Assembly (NCBI RefSeq): GCF_000685075.1 | Contig: NZ_BAYD01000032.1 | Location: forward strand, 36,490 to 100,489 | Length of the DNA: 64,000 nt | Direction: 5' to 3' | Source: Paraburkholderia oxyphila NBRC 105797 | Lineage (GTDB): Bacteria > Pseudomonadota > Gammaproteobacteria > Burkholderiales > Burkholderiaceae | Shown here: one piece after another, positions 8,929 through 18,386 of the stretch | Numbering within the stretch: position 1 is the stretch's first letter | Layout of the letters: every line of letters starts with the position of its first letter | The notes under the pieces: generated by a model | Told to the model about the DNA's origin: nothing | What the model saw: only the letters and a program-made list of their open reading frames with translations | The model's database searches: none | Made by a program: the position numbers and the translations under genes

Positions 8929-10251
8929 TCAATACAACAGTTCGGTGAAAGGAATGAAGCGCACGGTCTCGCCCGCGCTGATCGCATGATTCGGCGGGTT
9001 GTCGATGATGCCGTCGCCCCAGACGGTCGATGTCAGCACCGCCGAGCTCTGGTTCGCAAACAGCTCGAGGCCGCCCGCCGGGTTCACGCGCGCGCGCAGG
9101 AATTCGTTGCGGCGGTCGGCCTTGGACTGCGTGAAGTCGGCGCGCAGCGAGAGTGCACGCGGGCTCACGTGCGCCGCGCCGGCAAGGCGCAGCAGGAAAG
9201 GCCGCACGAACAGCAGGAACGTGACGAAGCTCGAAACGGGATTGCCGGGCAGGCCGATGAAGAACGCTTCATCGGCGTCCTTGCCGGCGTCCGTCCCTGC
9301 GGCAGTCTGCGCCCCGTCTTGCGGCCGCCGCACCGCGCCGAACGCGAGCGGCTTGCCCGGCTTCATCGCGATCTGCCACATGTTGATGCGCCCTTCGGCC
9401 TCCACCGCTGGCCTGACGTGATCCTCCTCGCCGACGGAAACGCCGCCCGAGGTCAGGATCAGGTCGTGTTTCGCGGCGGCCTCGCGCAGCGTCTCACGCG
9501 TGACCTCGAGCCGATCCGGGACGATGCCGTAATCGGTCACCTCGCAGCCCAGATTGCGCAGGAGGCCAGTCAAGGTGAAGCGGTTCGAGTTGTAGATCGC
9601 GCCCGGCTTGAGCGGCTCGCCCGGCATGGTCAGCTCGTCGCCAGTGAAGAACACCGCCACCTTGACGCGCCGCGTCACCGTGAGCGTCGCGCAACCCACC
9701 GACGCCGCCAGCCCGAGCGCCGCCGGCGAAAGCCGCGTGCCCGCAGGCAGGATCACCGAGCCCTTCTTGATGTCGGCGCCCTGTGCCGTAATCCACTCGC
9801 CCGCTTTCGGCGTGTGCAGGATCGTCACGTCGCCGCCTTCGGTCTCGGTCTGCTCCTGCATCACCACGGCGTCGGCGCCCGGGGGCACGGTCGCGCCCGT
9901 GAAGATGCGCGCGGCGGTACCCGCCGCGAGCGGCTGCGGTGCGTGCCCGGCGGGAATGCGCTGCGAGACCGGCAGCCGGCGGCTGCCTTGCGTCAGATCG
10001 GCCACGCGCACCGCGTAGCCGTCCATCGCGCTCGTGTGCATCGGCGGCACGTCGAGCGGCGAGACGACCTCGACCGCCAGCACGCGATTGAGCGCATCGA
10101 AGGTCGAAAGGGTCTCGGTTGCGTTGGCGTGGTCTGCGCCGGTCAGCGGCTTCGCGGCGGCAAGCAGCGTGGCGAGCGCATCGGCGGTCGACAGCATCGG
10201 CGTGCGCGGCGCGGGCGCGGCAGCGGAAGATGGAGATTGAGGCGTGGACAT
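8929..10251 (-). CDS. moeA: Molybdopterin molybdenumtransferase MoeA
   Basis: 440 residues. MoeA inserts molybdate into adenylylated molybdopterin. Family features are visible: PPMHTSAMDGYAVR near residue 70, ARIFTGATVPPGADAVVMQE near 115, the MoCF-type segment TSGGVSVGEEDH near 265, and GLPGNPVSSFVTF near 340. A low-complexity Ala/Pro stretch at the N-terminus (residues 8-20) is a lineage extension. It is the first gene of the moeA-moaD-moaE group. Confidence 0.96.
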   Translation of the reverse strand: MSTPQSPSSAAAPAPRTPMLSTADALATLLAAAKPLTGADHANATETLSTFDALNRVLAVEVVSPLDVPPMHTSAMDGYAVRVADLTQGSRRLPVSQRIPAGHAPQPLAAGTAARIFTGATVPPGADAVVMQEQTETEGGDVTILHTPKAGEWITAQGADIKKGSVILPAGTRLSPAALGLAASVGCATLTVTRRVKVAVFFTGDELTMPGEPLKPGAIYNSNRFTLTGLLRNLGCEVTDYGIVPDRLEVTRETLREAAAKHDLILTSGGVSVGEEDHVRPAVEAEGRINMWQIAMKPGKPLAFGAVRRPQDGAQTAAGTDAGKDADEAFFIGLPGNPVSSFVTFLLFVRPFLLRLAGAAHVSPRALSLRADFTQSKADRRNEFLRARVNPAGGLELFANQSSAVLTSTVWGDGIIDNPPNHAISAGETVRFIPFTELLY

Positions 10252-10420
10252 GGGCGGGGATATTGGGCTTGACTGGGCGCCGCTTGCGGCGCACTCGACA
10301 GGGATGGTCTGTCGTTATTGTAGCGGCGGGGACGCGGCGTTGCGCCGCTCCGCCTTATCTCCTGCATTCGCGGCAACCTGAGCGCGACGGCCGGAACCCC
10401 GGCGTCACGCAAGTGCAGCG

Positions 10421-10505
10421 CCCCGGCCGCAGGCGGGCGACGCCCGCGGCCGGGGTTCATACGGCCCTCGAAAGGGCATTAGAAAGGGCATTAGAAAGGG
10501 CATTA
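10421..10505. repeat. GC-rich hairpin and three tandem 12-bp repeats downstream of thrC
   Basis: CCCCGGCCGC (10421-10430) pairs with GCGGCCGGGG (10446-10455), with an inner GGGCG/CGCCC stem. Beside it are three tandem copies of GAAAGGGCATTA (10470-10505). No gene is seen in 10,252-10,541. The hairpin may stop or stabilise the thrC transcript but has no U-run; the repeats look like a small minisatellite. Confidence 0.6.
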
Positions 10506-10541
10506 AAGCGGTGCATCAAAGCCAGGCATCAAGCCGGGCCA

Positions 10542-11993
10542 TCAAAGCCCCGTATGTGCCGCGATATAGTCCTTCACGCGCTGCGCATCCGCCGGCATCA
10601 CTTCGAAGCGCTGCGGCAGCGCCTCGAGGCCGTCGAACCCGGCCGGACGCTCCGGCTCGCAGTCGAGCGCTTCGCGGATCGTCTCGCCGAACTTCACCGG
10701 CTGCGCGGTTTCGAGCACGATCATCGGCACGCCCGGCTGCAGATGCTCGCGCGCGACCTTCACGCCGTCGGCCGTGTGGGTGTCGATCATGGTCTGGTAG
10801 CGCGTATGCACGTCGCGGATCGTGGCGATGCGGTCCTCGTGGCTGCTGCGGCCCGAAACGAAGCCGAACTGCTGCACCCGCACGAAGTCGCCGCTTGCCG
10901 CGAGATCGAACCCGCCCTTTTCCTCGACGTCGCGGAACAATTGCGTGACGCGGGCCGGATCGCGGCCGAGCAAGTCGTAGACGAAGCGTTCGAAATTCGA
11001 CGCCTTCGAGATGTCCATGCTCGGGCTGGTCGTGTGATACGTCTCGGCCGAGCCGCGCACACGATAGATGCCCGTGCGGAAGAACTCGTCGAGCACGTCG
11101 TTCTCGTTCGTGGCCACCACGAGCTTCTCGATCGGCAGACCCATCATGCGGGCGATATGGCCCGCGCAGACGTTGCCGAAGTTGCCCGAGGGCACCGTGA
11201 ACGAGACGCGCTCGTCGTTGCTCTTCGTCGCGGCGAAGTAGCCCGCGAAGTAGTAGACGACCTGGGCCACGACGCGCGCCCAGTTGATCGAGTTGACCGT
11301 GCCGATCTTCTGCTGCGCCTTGTACGCGTGATCGTTCGAGACGGCCTTGACGATGTCCTGGCAGTCGTCGAACACGCCTTCCACGGCCAGGTTGAAGATG
11401 TTCGGGTCCTGCAGGCTGAACATCTGCGCCGTCTGGAACGCGCTCATCTTCTTGTGCGGCGAGAGCATGAACACGCGCACGCCCTTCTTGCCGCGCATCG
11501 CGTATTCGGCGGCGCTGCCGGTATCTCCGGAGGTCGCGCCAAGGATGTTCAGCTGCTGCCCCGCCTTCGCGAGCGCGTACTCGAACAGGTTGCCGAGCAG
11601 CTGCATCGCCATGTCCTTGAACGCGAGCGTCGGGCCGTTCGAGAGCTCGAGCAGCGAGAGCGTTGCGCCGTTTTCCTCGCCGAGCGTGGTGAGCGGCGTG
11701 ATCTTGCTCGCGTCCTCGCCGTGGCGCACGTTGCAATACGTGGCGGCCGTGTAGGTGCGGCGCGTCAGGTCACGCAGGTCCGCGGCGGGAATGTCGTCGC
11801 TGAACTTCGAGAGGATCTCGAACGCGAGGTCCGCGTACGAGAGGCCGCGCCAGCGCGCAAGCTCTTCCCCGGCGATGCGCGGATACTCGGCCGGCAGATA
11901 CAGGCCGCCGTCGCGCGCGAGGCCGCCCAGCAGGATGTCGGAAAACGAGTGATGCTCGCCGGCGCCCGCGCCGCGCGTGGATACGTAATTCAT
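10542..11993 (-). CDS. thrC: Threonine synthase
   Basis: 483 residues. This PLP enzyme converts O-phosphohomoserine to threonine. The N-terminus MNYVSTRGAGAGEHHSFSDI and the PLP-lysine segment GPTLAFKDMAMQLLGNL (about residue 110) are characteristic, as is GATSGDTGSAAEYAM, which binds the cofactor phosphate. Length matches the long (E. coli/yeast-like) class. It lies 16 bp downstream of hom in the same orientation, forming a hom-thrC operon. Confidence 0.96.
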   Translation of the reverse strand: MNYVSTRGAGAGEHHSFSDILLGGLARDGGLYLPAEYPRIAGEELARWRGLSYADLAFEILSKFSDDIPAADLRDLTRRTYTAATYCNVRHGEDASKITPLTTLGEENGATLSLLELSNGPTLAFKDMAMQLLGNLFEYALAKAGQQLNILGATSGDTGSAAEYAMRGKKGVRVFMLSPHKKMSAFQTAQMFSLQDPNIFNLAVEGVFDDCQDIVKAVSNDHAYKAQQKIGTVNSINWARVVAQVVYYFAGYFAATKSNDERVSFTVPSGNFGNVCAGHIARMMGLPIEKLVVATNENDVLDEFFRTGIYRVRGSAETYHTTSPSMDISKASNFERFVYDLLGRDPARVTQLFRDVEEKGGFDLAASGDFVRVQQFGFVSGRSSHEDRIATIRDVHTRYQTMIDTHTADGVKVAREHLQPGVPMIVLETAQPVKFGETIREALDCEPERPAGFDGLEALPQRFEVMPADAQRVKDYIAAHTGL

Positions 11994-12009
11994 TACCTTG
12001 CCCTAACCC

Positions 12010-13341
12010 TTAGTTCAGTCCTTCCATGCGCAGCTTCGTCACCGACGACTTCACGGTCGCCAGCTCCTCGATCTGCGCGATCGCCGCGTTGACGCGCTTT
12101 TCGAGCGTCTCGTGCGTGATCAGGATGATGTCGGTTTCCGCCTTGCCCTGCGCGTCGATCTGCTCCGACTCCTTTTGCAGCAGCGCGTCGATCGAGATGC
12201 CGCTATCGGCGAGGATGCGCGTGATGTCGGCCATCACACCGGTCTGGTCGGCCACGCGCAGGCGCAGGTAGTAGCCGCTAGTGACTTCGTCGATCGGCAG
12301 GATCGGCGTGTTCGAAAGGCTCTCCGGCTGGAACGCCAGATGCGGCACGCGGTGCTCGGGGTCGGCCGTATGCAGACGCGTGACATCGACGAGATCGGCC
12401 ACCACGGCCGAAGCCGTCGGCTCCGCGCCCGCGCCCTTGCCGTAGTAGAGCGTCGTGCCCACGGCGTCGCCGTGCACGACCACGGCGTTCATCGCGCCTT
12501 CCACGTTCGCGAGCAGGCGCTTGGCCGGAATCAGCGTCGGATGCGTGCGCAGCTCGATGCCCTTCTCCGTGCGGCGCGCGATGCCGAGCAGCTTGATCCG
12601 ATAGCCGAGCGCTTCCGCGTACTTGATGTCGATGGCGTCGAGCTTGCTGATGCCTTCCACATAGGCCTTGTCGAACTGCACGGGCACGCCGAACGCGATC
12701 GCGCTCATGATCGTGGCCTTGTGCGCGGCATCCACGCCTTCGATGTCGAAGGTCGGATCGGCTTCGGCGTAGCCGAGTTCCTGCGCGCCCTTCAGTGCGG
12801 TCGCGAAGTCGAGGCCGCGCTCGCGCATCTCCGAGAGGATGTAGTTCGTGGTGCCGTTGATGATGCCGGCGATGTACTCGATGCGGTTGGCCGTGAGGCC
12901 TTCGCGCAGCGCCTTGATGATGGGAATGCCGCCCGCGACGGCCGCCTCGAACGCGACCATCACGCCCTTGGCGCGCGCCGCTTCGAAGATCTCGGTGCCG
13001 TGGACCGCCAGCAGGGCCTTGTTCGCGGTGACCACGTGCTTGCCGTTGGCGATGGCGCGCAGCACGAGATCCTTCGCGACGCTCGTGCCGCCGATCATTT
13101 CGGCGACGATCGAAATCGACGGGTCGTCGACGACCGCATTGAAGTCGGTTGTCAATTCGACGCTGCCGGCCGCGGTGCCGAGCGCCGCTGTGGCTTTGGC
13201 CGGGTTGCGCACGGCGATGCGCGCAACCTCGATGCCGCGGCCCGCGCGGCGTTTGATTTCTTCCTGGTTGCGGCGCAGTACCGTGAAGGTGCCGCTGCCT
13301 ACCGTGCCGAAGCCCAAGAGACCTACTTTGATCGGTTCCAT
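12010..13341 (-). CDS. hom: Homoserine dehydrogenase
   Basis: 443 residues. It reduces aspartate semialdehyde to homoserine, the branch leading to threonine and methionine. The NAD(P) fold is seen in VGLLGFGTVGSGTFTVLRRN, the catalytic region in NGTTNYILSEM and ELGYAEADPTFDIEG, and a C-terminal ACT domain begins about residue 355 (YYLRLRVADQTGVMADITRI), which gives threonine feedback control in this family. It is monofunctional, with no aspartokinase part. Confidence 0.96.
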   Translation of the reverse strand: MEPIKVGLLGFGTVGSGTFTVLRRNQEEIKRRAGRGIEVARIAVRNPAKATAALGTAAGSVELTTDFNAVVDDPSISIVAEMIGGTSVAKDLVLRAIANGKHVVTANKALLAVHGTEIFEAARAKGVMVAFEAAVAGGIPIIKALREGLTANRIEYIAGIINGTTNYILSEMRERGLDFATALKGAQELGYAEADPTFDIEGVDAAHKATIMSAIAFGVPVQFDKAYVEGISKLDAIDIKYAEALGYRIKLLGIARRTEKGIELRTHPTLIPAKRLLANVEGAMNAVVVHGDAVGTTLYYGKGAGAEPTASAVVADLVDVTRLHTADPEHRVPHLAFQPESLSNTPILPIDEVTSGYYLRLRVADQTGVMADITRILADSGISIDALLQKESEQIDAQGKAETDIILITHETLEKRVNAAIAQIEELATVKSSVTKLRMEGLN

Positions 13342-13439
13342 GCAGCGTGTGTTCGTCTAAGTGTGTAAAAAGGAAAAGCGGTTGCGCCGCGCCTGAACAT
13401 CGAGCGGGCGGCGCGCATGTCGTGTGCCTCAGTGCCCGC

Positions 13440-14678
13440 TCAAGTGCCGTGCCTCTGGCGATAGCTGTCGAGGAAGCGCGCGATGCGGTTGATCGAATCG
13501 GTCAGGTCGTCGACGTTCGGCAGGAACACCACGCGGAAGTGGTCCGGCTGCTTCCAGTTGAAGCCCGTGCCCTGCACCAGCAGAACGCGCTCCGCGAGCA
13601 ACAGATCCAGGATGAACTGCTGGTCGTCCTGAATCGGATAGAGCTTCGGGTCGAGGCGCGGGAACATGTAGAGCGCGGCCTCGGGCTTCACGCAGGTCAC
13701 GCCGGGAATGGCCGTTAGCATGTTGTAGGCGAGCTCGCGCTGGCGATACAGGCGCCCGCCCGGCTGGATCAGCTCATTGATGCTCTGGTAGCCGCCCAGC
13801 GCCGTCTGGATCGCATACTGGCCGGGCACGTTCGCGCACAGGCGCATCGAGGCCAGAATGCCCAGGCCTTCGGTGTAGTCCTTCGAGCGGCGGCGGTTCT
13901 CGGCCGTCAGGCCCGAGATGAACATCCAGCCCGCGCGGTAGCCACACGCGCGATAGCTCTTCGACAGGCTGTTGAGCGTGACCGTGATGACGTCTTCGGA
14001 GAGCGAGCCGAGCGCCGTGTGGGTCTTGCCGTCGTAGATGATCTTGTCGTAGACCTCGTCGGCGAAAATGATCAGCCCGTGCTCGCGCGCGATGGCCACG
14101 AGGCCGCGCAGCAGCTCGTCCGAATACAGCGCCCCCGTGGGGTTGTTCGGGTTGATGACCACGAGCGCACGCGTGTTCGGCGTGATCTTCGCGCGAATGT
14201 CGTCCAGATCCGGCATCCAGCCGTTCGACTCGTCGCAGATGTAGTGCACGGGCGTGCCGCCCGACAGGCTCACCGCCGCCGTCCAGAGCGGATAGTCGGG
14301 CGCCGGGAGCAGCACTTCGTCCTCGTCGTTCAGGAGCGCCTGCATCGCCATCACGATCAGCTCGGACGCGCCGTTGCCGATGTAGATGTCGTCGAGCTCG
14401 ACGCCCTTGACGCCCTTTTGCTGCGCGTAATGCATGATCGCCTTGCGCGCCGCGAACACGCCCTTCGAGTCCGAATACCCCGAGGAGCCCGGCAGGTTCA
14501 GGATCATGTCCTGGATGACTTCGTCGGGCGCGTCGAAACCGAACGGCGCGAGATTGCCGATGTTCAGCTTGATGATGCGGTGGCCTTCTTCTTCGAGGCG
14601 CTTGGCATGCTCGAGCACCGGCCCGCGGATGTCGTAGCAAACGTTCTGCAGCTTGTTGGATTTGAGGATCGGTTTCAC
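13440..14678 (-). CDS. alaT: Alanine transaminase (AlaT/AlaA-type)
   Basis: 412 residues of the class I/II aminotransferases. Segments typical of the pyruvate:glutamate enzyme near hom-thrC in this lineage include IIKLNIGNLAPFGFDAPDE, the substrate region VINPNNPTGALYSDELL and the PLP lysine in LNSLSKSYRACGYRAGW (about residue 240). I chose the GTG at 14678 (VKPILKSNKLQNVCYDIRGP), since upstream residues are low-complexity and match no family. It is probably cotranscribed with hom and thrC, with 98 bp to hom. Confidence 0.9.
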   Translation of the reverse strand: MKPILKSNKLQNVCYDIRGPVLEHAKRLEEEGHRIIKLNIGNLAPFGFDAPDEVIQDMILNLPGSSGYSDSKGVFAARKAIMHYAQQKGVKGVELDDIYIGNGASELIVMAMQALLNDEDEVLLPAPDYPLWTAAVSLSGGTPVHYICDESNGWMPDLDDIRAKITPNTRALVVINPNNPTGALYSDELLRGLVAIAREHGLIIFADEVYDKIIYDGKTHTALGSLSEDVITVTLNSLSKSYRACGYRAGWMFISGLTAENRRRSKDYTEGLGILASMRLCANVPGQYAIQTALGGYQSINELIQPGGRLYRQRELAYNMLTAIPGVTCVKPEAALYMFPRLDPKLYPIQDDQQFILDLLLAERVLLVQGTGFNWKQPDHFRVVFLPNVDDLTDSINRIARFLDSYRQRHGT

Positions 14679-15240
14679 GGCGGGCGGTTGGTCCAAAAGC
14701 GGGTCTAAGAGCGGTCTAAAAACCTGAAACGCGCTGCAACGGGGTTGATCGGTGTAGAACGGCGCGCGGGGCCGCGAGCCGGGCAGGGGCAGCACGGCAT
14801 ACACCCACGGATTGCGCGCATTGCACGGATTGCACAGATTGGCAGCCTGCCTGCAGCTTGTGACTGCGTTCGCCCTTCGATGGATGACTCGGGCGGATGG
14901 CGTAATGCGGATACTGCAGGCGCGCACATTGGGCTCACGGCCGGGTCCGGCGCGGGTCGCACGCTTGTTGCACCTTCGGGCGCCTGTTCGGGCACCTTTG
15001 AGCGAGGTCCGTCGTCGCAGCCGCTGAAAAGCTATAATTTAGCGGATTTTGGCCAACTTCCGCAATGCGCAATAAGCCGCGCGGGCCCGTCCCATCGCGG
15101 ACGAAGCAAAATTGGGGCGCAACTGCCGCGAGACCGACTCGATGCGCGCAAGGCCGTGCGGCCCGGCCGCCAGGACACGCCAGGCAAGCTGGCCGCGCCT
15201 TCCCGCGCCTCCCGAACCGAGACCTTCCGGAACCGAAGTT
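14679..15240. promoter_or_regulatory. Divergent intergenic region with a -10 element and short repeats
   Basis: No gene is supported in these 562 bp. A good -10 box TATAAT lies at 15033-15038, leaving an untranslated leader of about 200 bases before the TTG start at 15241. Repeats of ATTGCRC occur about every 9-10 bp at 14811-14845. I see no matching -35 element or known riboswitch. Confidence 0.4.
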
Positions 15241-15615
15241 TTGAAACTACACCAGGACTCCAGCGGCGCCCTGAACACCGTCACCGCTTACGGCGCCGAT
15301 TACGTCGAAATCAATCTCGAACGCCACACCGGCAGCATCCTCGTGATGCCCGACTCGCCCGTCGTACCGTGGCCCGTCAGCGCGTATGACGCCTTGACCC
15401 CCGAACTTTTCGAAATGCTGCTGCCGCTGAATCCCGAGGTGGTGGTGTTCGGCAGCGGCGAGCGGCTGCGCTTTCCCCATCCGCGCCTGACCGCGGCACT
15501 GAGCGCGAGGCGCATCGGCGTCGAGGCGATGGACTTCAAGGCCGCCTGCCGCACCTACAACATCCTGATGGCCGAAGGCCGGCGCGTGGCCGCCGCGCTC
15601 CTGATCGAAAACTGA
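15241..15615 (+). CDS. Mth938-like domain protein
   Basis: 124 residues of the Mth938/DUF498 family (NDUFAF3-like fold). Recognisable parts are VTAYGADYVEINLERHTGSI, PEVVVFGSGERLRFPHP and GVEAMDFKAACRTYNILMAEGRRVAAALL. The function in bacteria is not settled. I propose the TTG at 15241 because upstream in-frame residues are arginine-rich and not family-like. It precedes the arn cluster by 185 bp and may share its promoter. Confidence 0.8.
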   Translation: MKLHQDSSGALNTVTAYGADYVEINLERHTGSILVMPDSPVVPWPVSAYDALTPELFEMLLPLNPEVVVFGSGERLRFPHPRLTAALSARRIGVEAMDFKAACRTYNILMAEGRRVAAALLIEN

Positions 15616-15800
15616 TCCGCCCGAAGCCCACCTGAAGCGCTCCCGGGGTGCGCCCGAATTGCGCCTTAAGCCTGCCTTCAGGTACGCCCGGCGTGCCGTA
15701 GTACACTTGCGCGCCGCGCAGGCGTTGCGCGCTTCCCGCGAAGGCGCGGGCGGCGCGCCGCCTGATCGACCGCAACATCAACAAGAACAGGCTTGAACCC

Positions 15801-17492
15801 ATGAACGATACGCCCTCGAGGCTGCCGCTCAACCGCAGCGCGATCCTGCTCCTGATCGTCGCTCTCGCCGTGATCTGGTTCGTGCCGCTCGGCTGGCGCC
15901 ATCTGCTGCCGAGCGACGAAGGCCGCTACGCCGAAATGGCGCGCGAGATGCTCGCCAGCGGCGACTGGATCACCCCGCGCTACAACGGCTACAAGTATTT
16001 CGAGAAGCCGCCGCTGCAAACCTGGATGAATGCGCTCACGTTCGCATGGTTCGGCCTTGGCGAATGGCAGGCGCGCCTCTATACGGCCCTCACGGGCTTC
16101 GCCGGCGTGCTGCTGATCGGCTTCACCGGCGCGCGCGTCTTCAACGCCGCCACGGGCTTCTTCGCCGCGCTCGTGCTCGCCTGCGCGCCGTACTGGAACC
16201 TGATGGGCCACTTCAACACGCTCGACATGGCCCTGTCGTTCTGGATGGAGCTCACGCTGTGCGCCCTGCTGCTCGCCCAGCGCCCGAATCTGCCCACGCG
16301 CACCGCGCGCCTGTGGATGTGGGTCTGCTGGGGGGCGATGGCGCTCGCCGTGCTCTCGAAGGGCCTGATCGGCCTGATCCTGCCGGGCGCCGTGCTGGTG
16401 CTCTACACGGTGATCTCGCGCGACTGGGCGATCTGGAAGCGCCTTTACCTCGTGAGCGGCCTGATCGTCTTCTTCGCGATCGTCTCGCCGTGGTTCGTGC
16501 TGGTGCAGCAGCGCAATCCGGAATTCTTCAACTTCTTCTTCATCGTCCAGCAGTTCCAGCGCTATCTCACGCCCGCGCAGAACCGTCCCGGCCCGTTCTA
16601 CTACTTCGTGCCGGTAATGCTCGTGGGCTTCCTGCCGTGGCTCTCGGTGAGCGTCCAGAGCGTGCGCCACGCGCTGCGCGCGCCGAACCAGCCCAACGGT
16701 TTCGCGCCCGTCACGATGATGCTCGTCTGGAGCGTGTTCATCTTCCTGTTCTTCAGCGCGTCGCACTCGAAGCTGATTTCATACACGCTGCCGATCGCGC
16801 CGCCGCTCGCGCTGATCATCGGCCTGTATCTGCCCCTCATGACGCGCAAGCAGTGGAGTCGCCATCTGACGGGCTATGCCGTGCTCGCCGTCGCGCTGAT
16901 GGCCGGCTCCTTCGTGCTCACGCGCCTCGGCGATTCGCGCAATCCCAACGCGCTCTATCGCGAGTTCCAGGTCTGGGTGTTCGCCGCCGCCGCGGTCGCC
17001 TTCGTCGTCACCATGATCGGACTGCGCCTCACCCGCGCGAAGCGCACGCCCGAGACGGGCGCGAGCGCGCCGGCCGTGGCGCTCGGTACCGCGTGGCTGC
17101 TGCTCGCGACCATCGCCGGCACGGGGCACGACGTGTTCGGCACGCTCAGCTCGGGCGCGCCGCTCGCCCCAGCGGTGCGCGCCGCGATCGCGAAGCTGCC
17201 GCCCGACACGCCGTTCTATTCGGTGGGCGTGCTCGACCACACGTTGCCCTTCTACGTGCGCCACACGATGACGATGGTGCAGGTCACCGACGAGCTGGCC
17301 TTCGGCATCTCCGAAGAGCCGCAAAAATGGGTGCCGACCATCGCGGATTGGGAGCAGCGCTGGAAGAACGAGCGTTACGCACTCGCGCTGCTGCCGGTGG
17401 ATCGCTACGACGAACTGGCTGCAAAGGGTTTCCCGATGCAGGTGATCGCGCGCGACACGCGCCGCGTGATCGTCGAGAAGCCGCAATCCTGA
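15801..17492 (+). CDS. arnT: Lipid A aminoarabinose transferase (ArnT-like GT83)
   Basis: 563 residues. This inner-membrane glycosyltransferase moves 4-amino-4-deoxy-L-arabinose from undecaprenyl phosphate to lipid A, reducing binding of polymyxin and cationic peptides. The N-terminal half has about a dozen hydrophobic segments. The first periplasmic loop contains DEGRYAEMAREMLASGDW and the acidic residues expected in GT-C enzymes, followed by EKPPLQTWMNAL. The C-terminal part from about residue 440 is soluble. It heads the arn cluster. Confidence 0.92.
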   Translation: MNDTPSRLPLNRSAILLLIVALAVIWFVPLGWRHLLPSDEGRYAEMAREMLASGDWITPRYNGYKYFEKPPLQTWMNALTFAWFGLGEWQARLYTALTGFAGVLLIGFTGARVFNAATGFFAALVLACAPYWNLMGHFNTLDMALSFWMELTLCALLLAQRPNLPTRTARLWMWVCWGAMALAVLSKGLIGLILPGAVLVLYTVISRDWAIWKRLYLVSGLIVFFAIVSPWFVLVQQRNPEFFNFFFIVQQFQRYLTPAQNRPGPFYYFVPVMLVGFLPWLSVSVQSVRHALRAPNQPNGFAPVTMMLVWSVFIFLFFSASHSKLISYTLPIAPPLALIIGLYLPLMTRKQWSRHLTGYAVLAVALMAGSFVLTRLGDSRNPNALYREFQVWVFAAAAVAFVVTMIGLRLTRAKRTPETGASAPAVALGTAWLLLATIAGTGHDVFGTLSSGAPLAPAVRAAIAKLPPDTPFYSVGVLDHTLPFYVRHTMTMVQVTDELAFGISEEPQKWVPTIADWEQRWKNERYALALLPVDRYDELAAKGFPMQVIARDTRRVIVEKPQS

Positions 17493-17898
17493 CGTTTCCC
17501 GGGTTGACGGCGGCCATGTTCCGCGCATGAGCGATAATGCTGGGCGCCGATGGTGCGAGCCCGCGTGCCGAAGCGCAGGACTGCTGGCCCGGTCGGGCAG
17601 CACCGGCTGCACAGGTCGCCTTCGTGGGCAACCGGCGTGGGCGACCGGCGTGGGCGGCAAGCGACGGCGCGGCCGGCCAGACGGCTGCAAGGGCGCAATG
17701 GAATCCCCGTTGCGCGGGCCCGGCGAGTGTGCCGTGACCCGGTACCGGATCAGGGCCGCCCAACCCGTGGACAAACCCCGGGCCGCCCTGCCAGCCGGAG
17801 TAAGCCCGCCAGCCGGACACCCGCCCCGTAAGCGCCCAGGCGCACGCAGCAATCCCGCCCCAAACTCACTTTAGCCACCCCATTCACCCTCCGACACG
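17493..17898. other. Gene-free GC-rich spacer between arnT and the SMR gene
   Basis: About 400 bp without a gene I can support. It contains two tandem copies of ACCGGCGTGGGCG near 17,632-17,657 and repeated GCCAGCCGG near 17,800. TTGACG (17504) and GATAAT (17533) are too far apart to make a convincing promoter. Confidence 0.5.
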
Positions 17899-18270
17899 AT
17901 GAATCCGATTTCCCTCATCTGCATCCTCGCCGGCGTCAGCCTGAATGCCTGCGCGCAACTGTTGCTGAAAGCCGGTGTCAATGCCGTTGGACACTTCGAA
18001 TTCACCCGTGCGAACATCCTGCCCATCGGCTGGAAGCTCGCGACGCAACTGCCGATCATCGGCGGGCTCACCTGCTATGTGTTCAGCGTGGTCGTGTGGA
18101 TCGTGGGCCTCTCGCGCGTGGACGTCTCGATCGCCTACCCGATGCTCTCGCTCGGCTACGTGGTCAACGCGTTCGCGGCCTGGTATCTGTTCGGCGAGGT
18201 ATTGAGCGTGCAGCGCCTCGTTGGCATCGGCATCATTCTGATCGGCGTGTTCGTACTTGCGCGCAGCTGA
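17899..18270 (+). CDS. SMR/EamA-like undecaprenyl-phosphate-aminoarabinose flippase subunit
   Basis: 123 residues with four hydrophobic segments (ISLICILAGVSLNACAQLLL; PIIGGLTCYVFSVVVWIVGL; VDVSIAYPMLSLGYVVNAFA; VGIGIILIGVFVLA). The sequence pattern is that of ArnE/ArnF small multidrug-resistance-type proteins, which flip undecaprenyl-phosphate-Ara4N across the inner membrane. Enterobacteria use an ArnE/ArnF pair; only one such gene is seen here, so it may act as a homodimer or with a partner elsewhere. Context in the arn cluster supports the role. Confidence 0.8.
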   Translation: MNPISLICILAGVSLNACAQLLLKAGVNAVGHFEFTRANILPIGWKLATQLPIIGGLTCYVFSVVVWIVGLSRVDVSIAYPMLSLGYVVNAFAAWYLFGEVLSVQRLVGIGIILIGVFVLARS

Positions 18271-18386
18271 GTGACGCAGCGGCGCCCATCAGCGCACGCA
18301 TCGAGGCGCGCGTTTTCGCACCTCTGGCATCCTTGCACGGCAGCCGAATTCTGACCTTTTCTGACGTTCTCACGAGCAAAGCACTC

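Noticed and set aside
10119..12092. 657-codon plus-strand frame opposite thrC
   Set aside because: Shadow of thrC on the opposite strand; composition is typical of antisense frames in high-GC genes.
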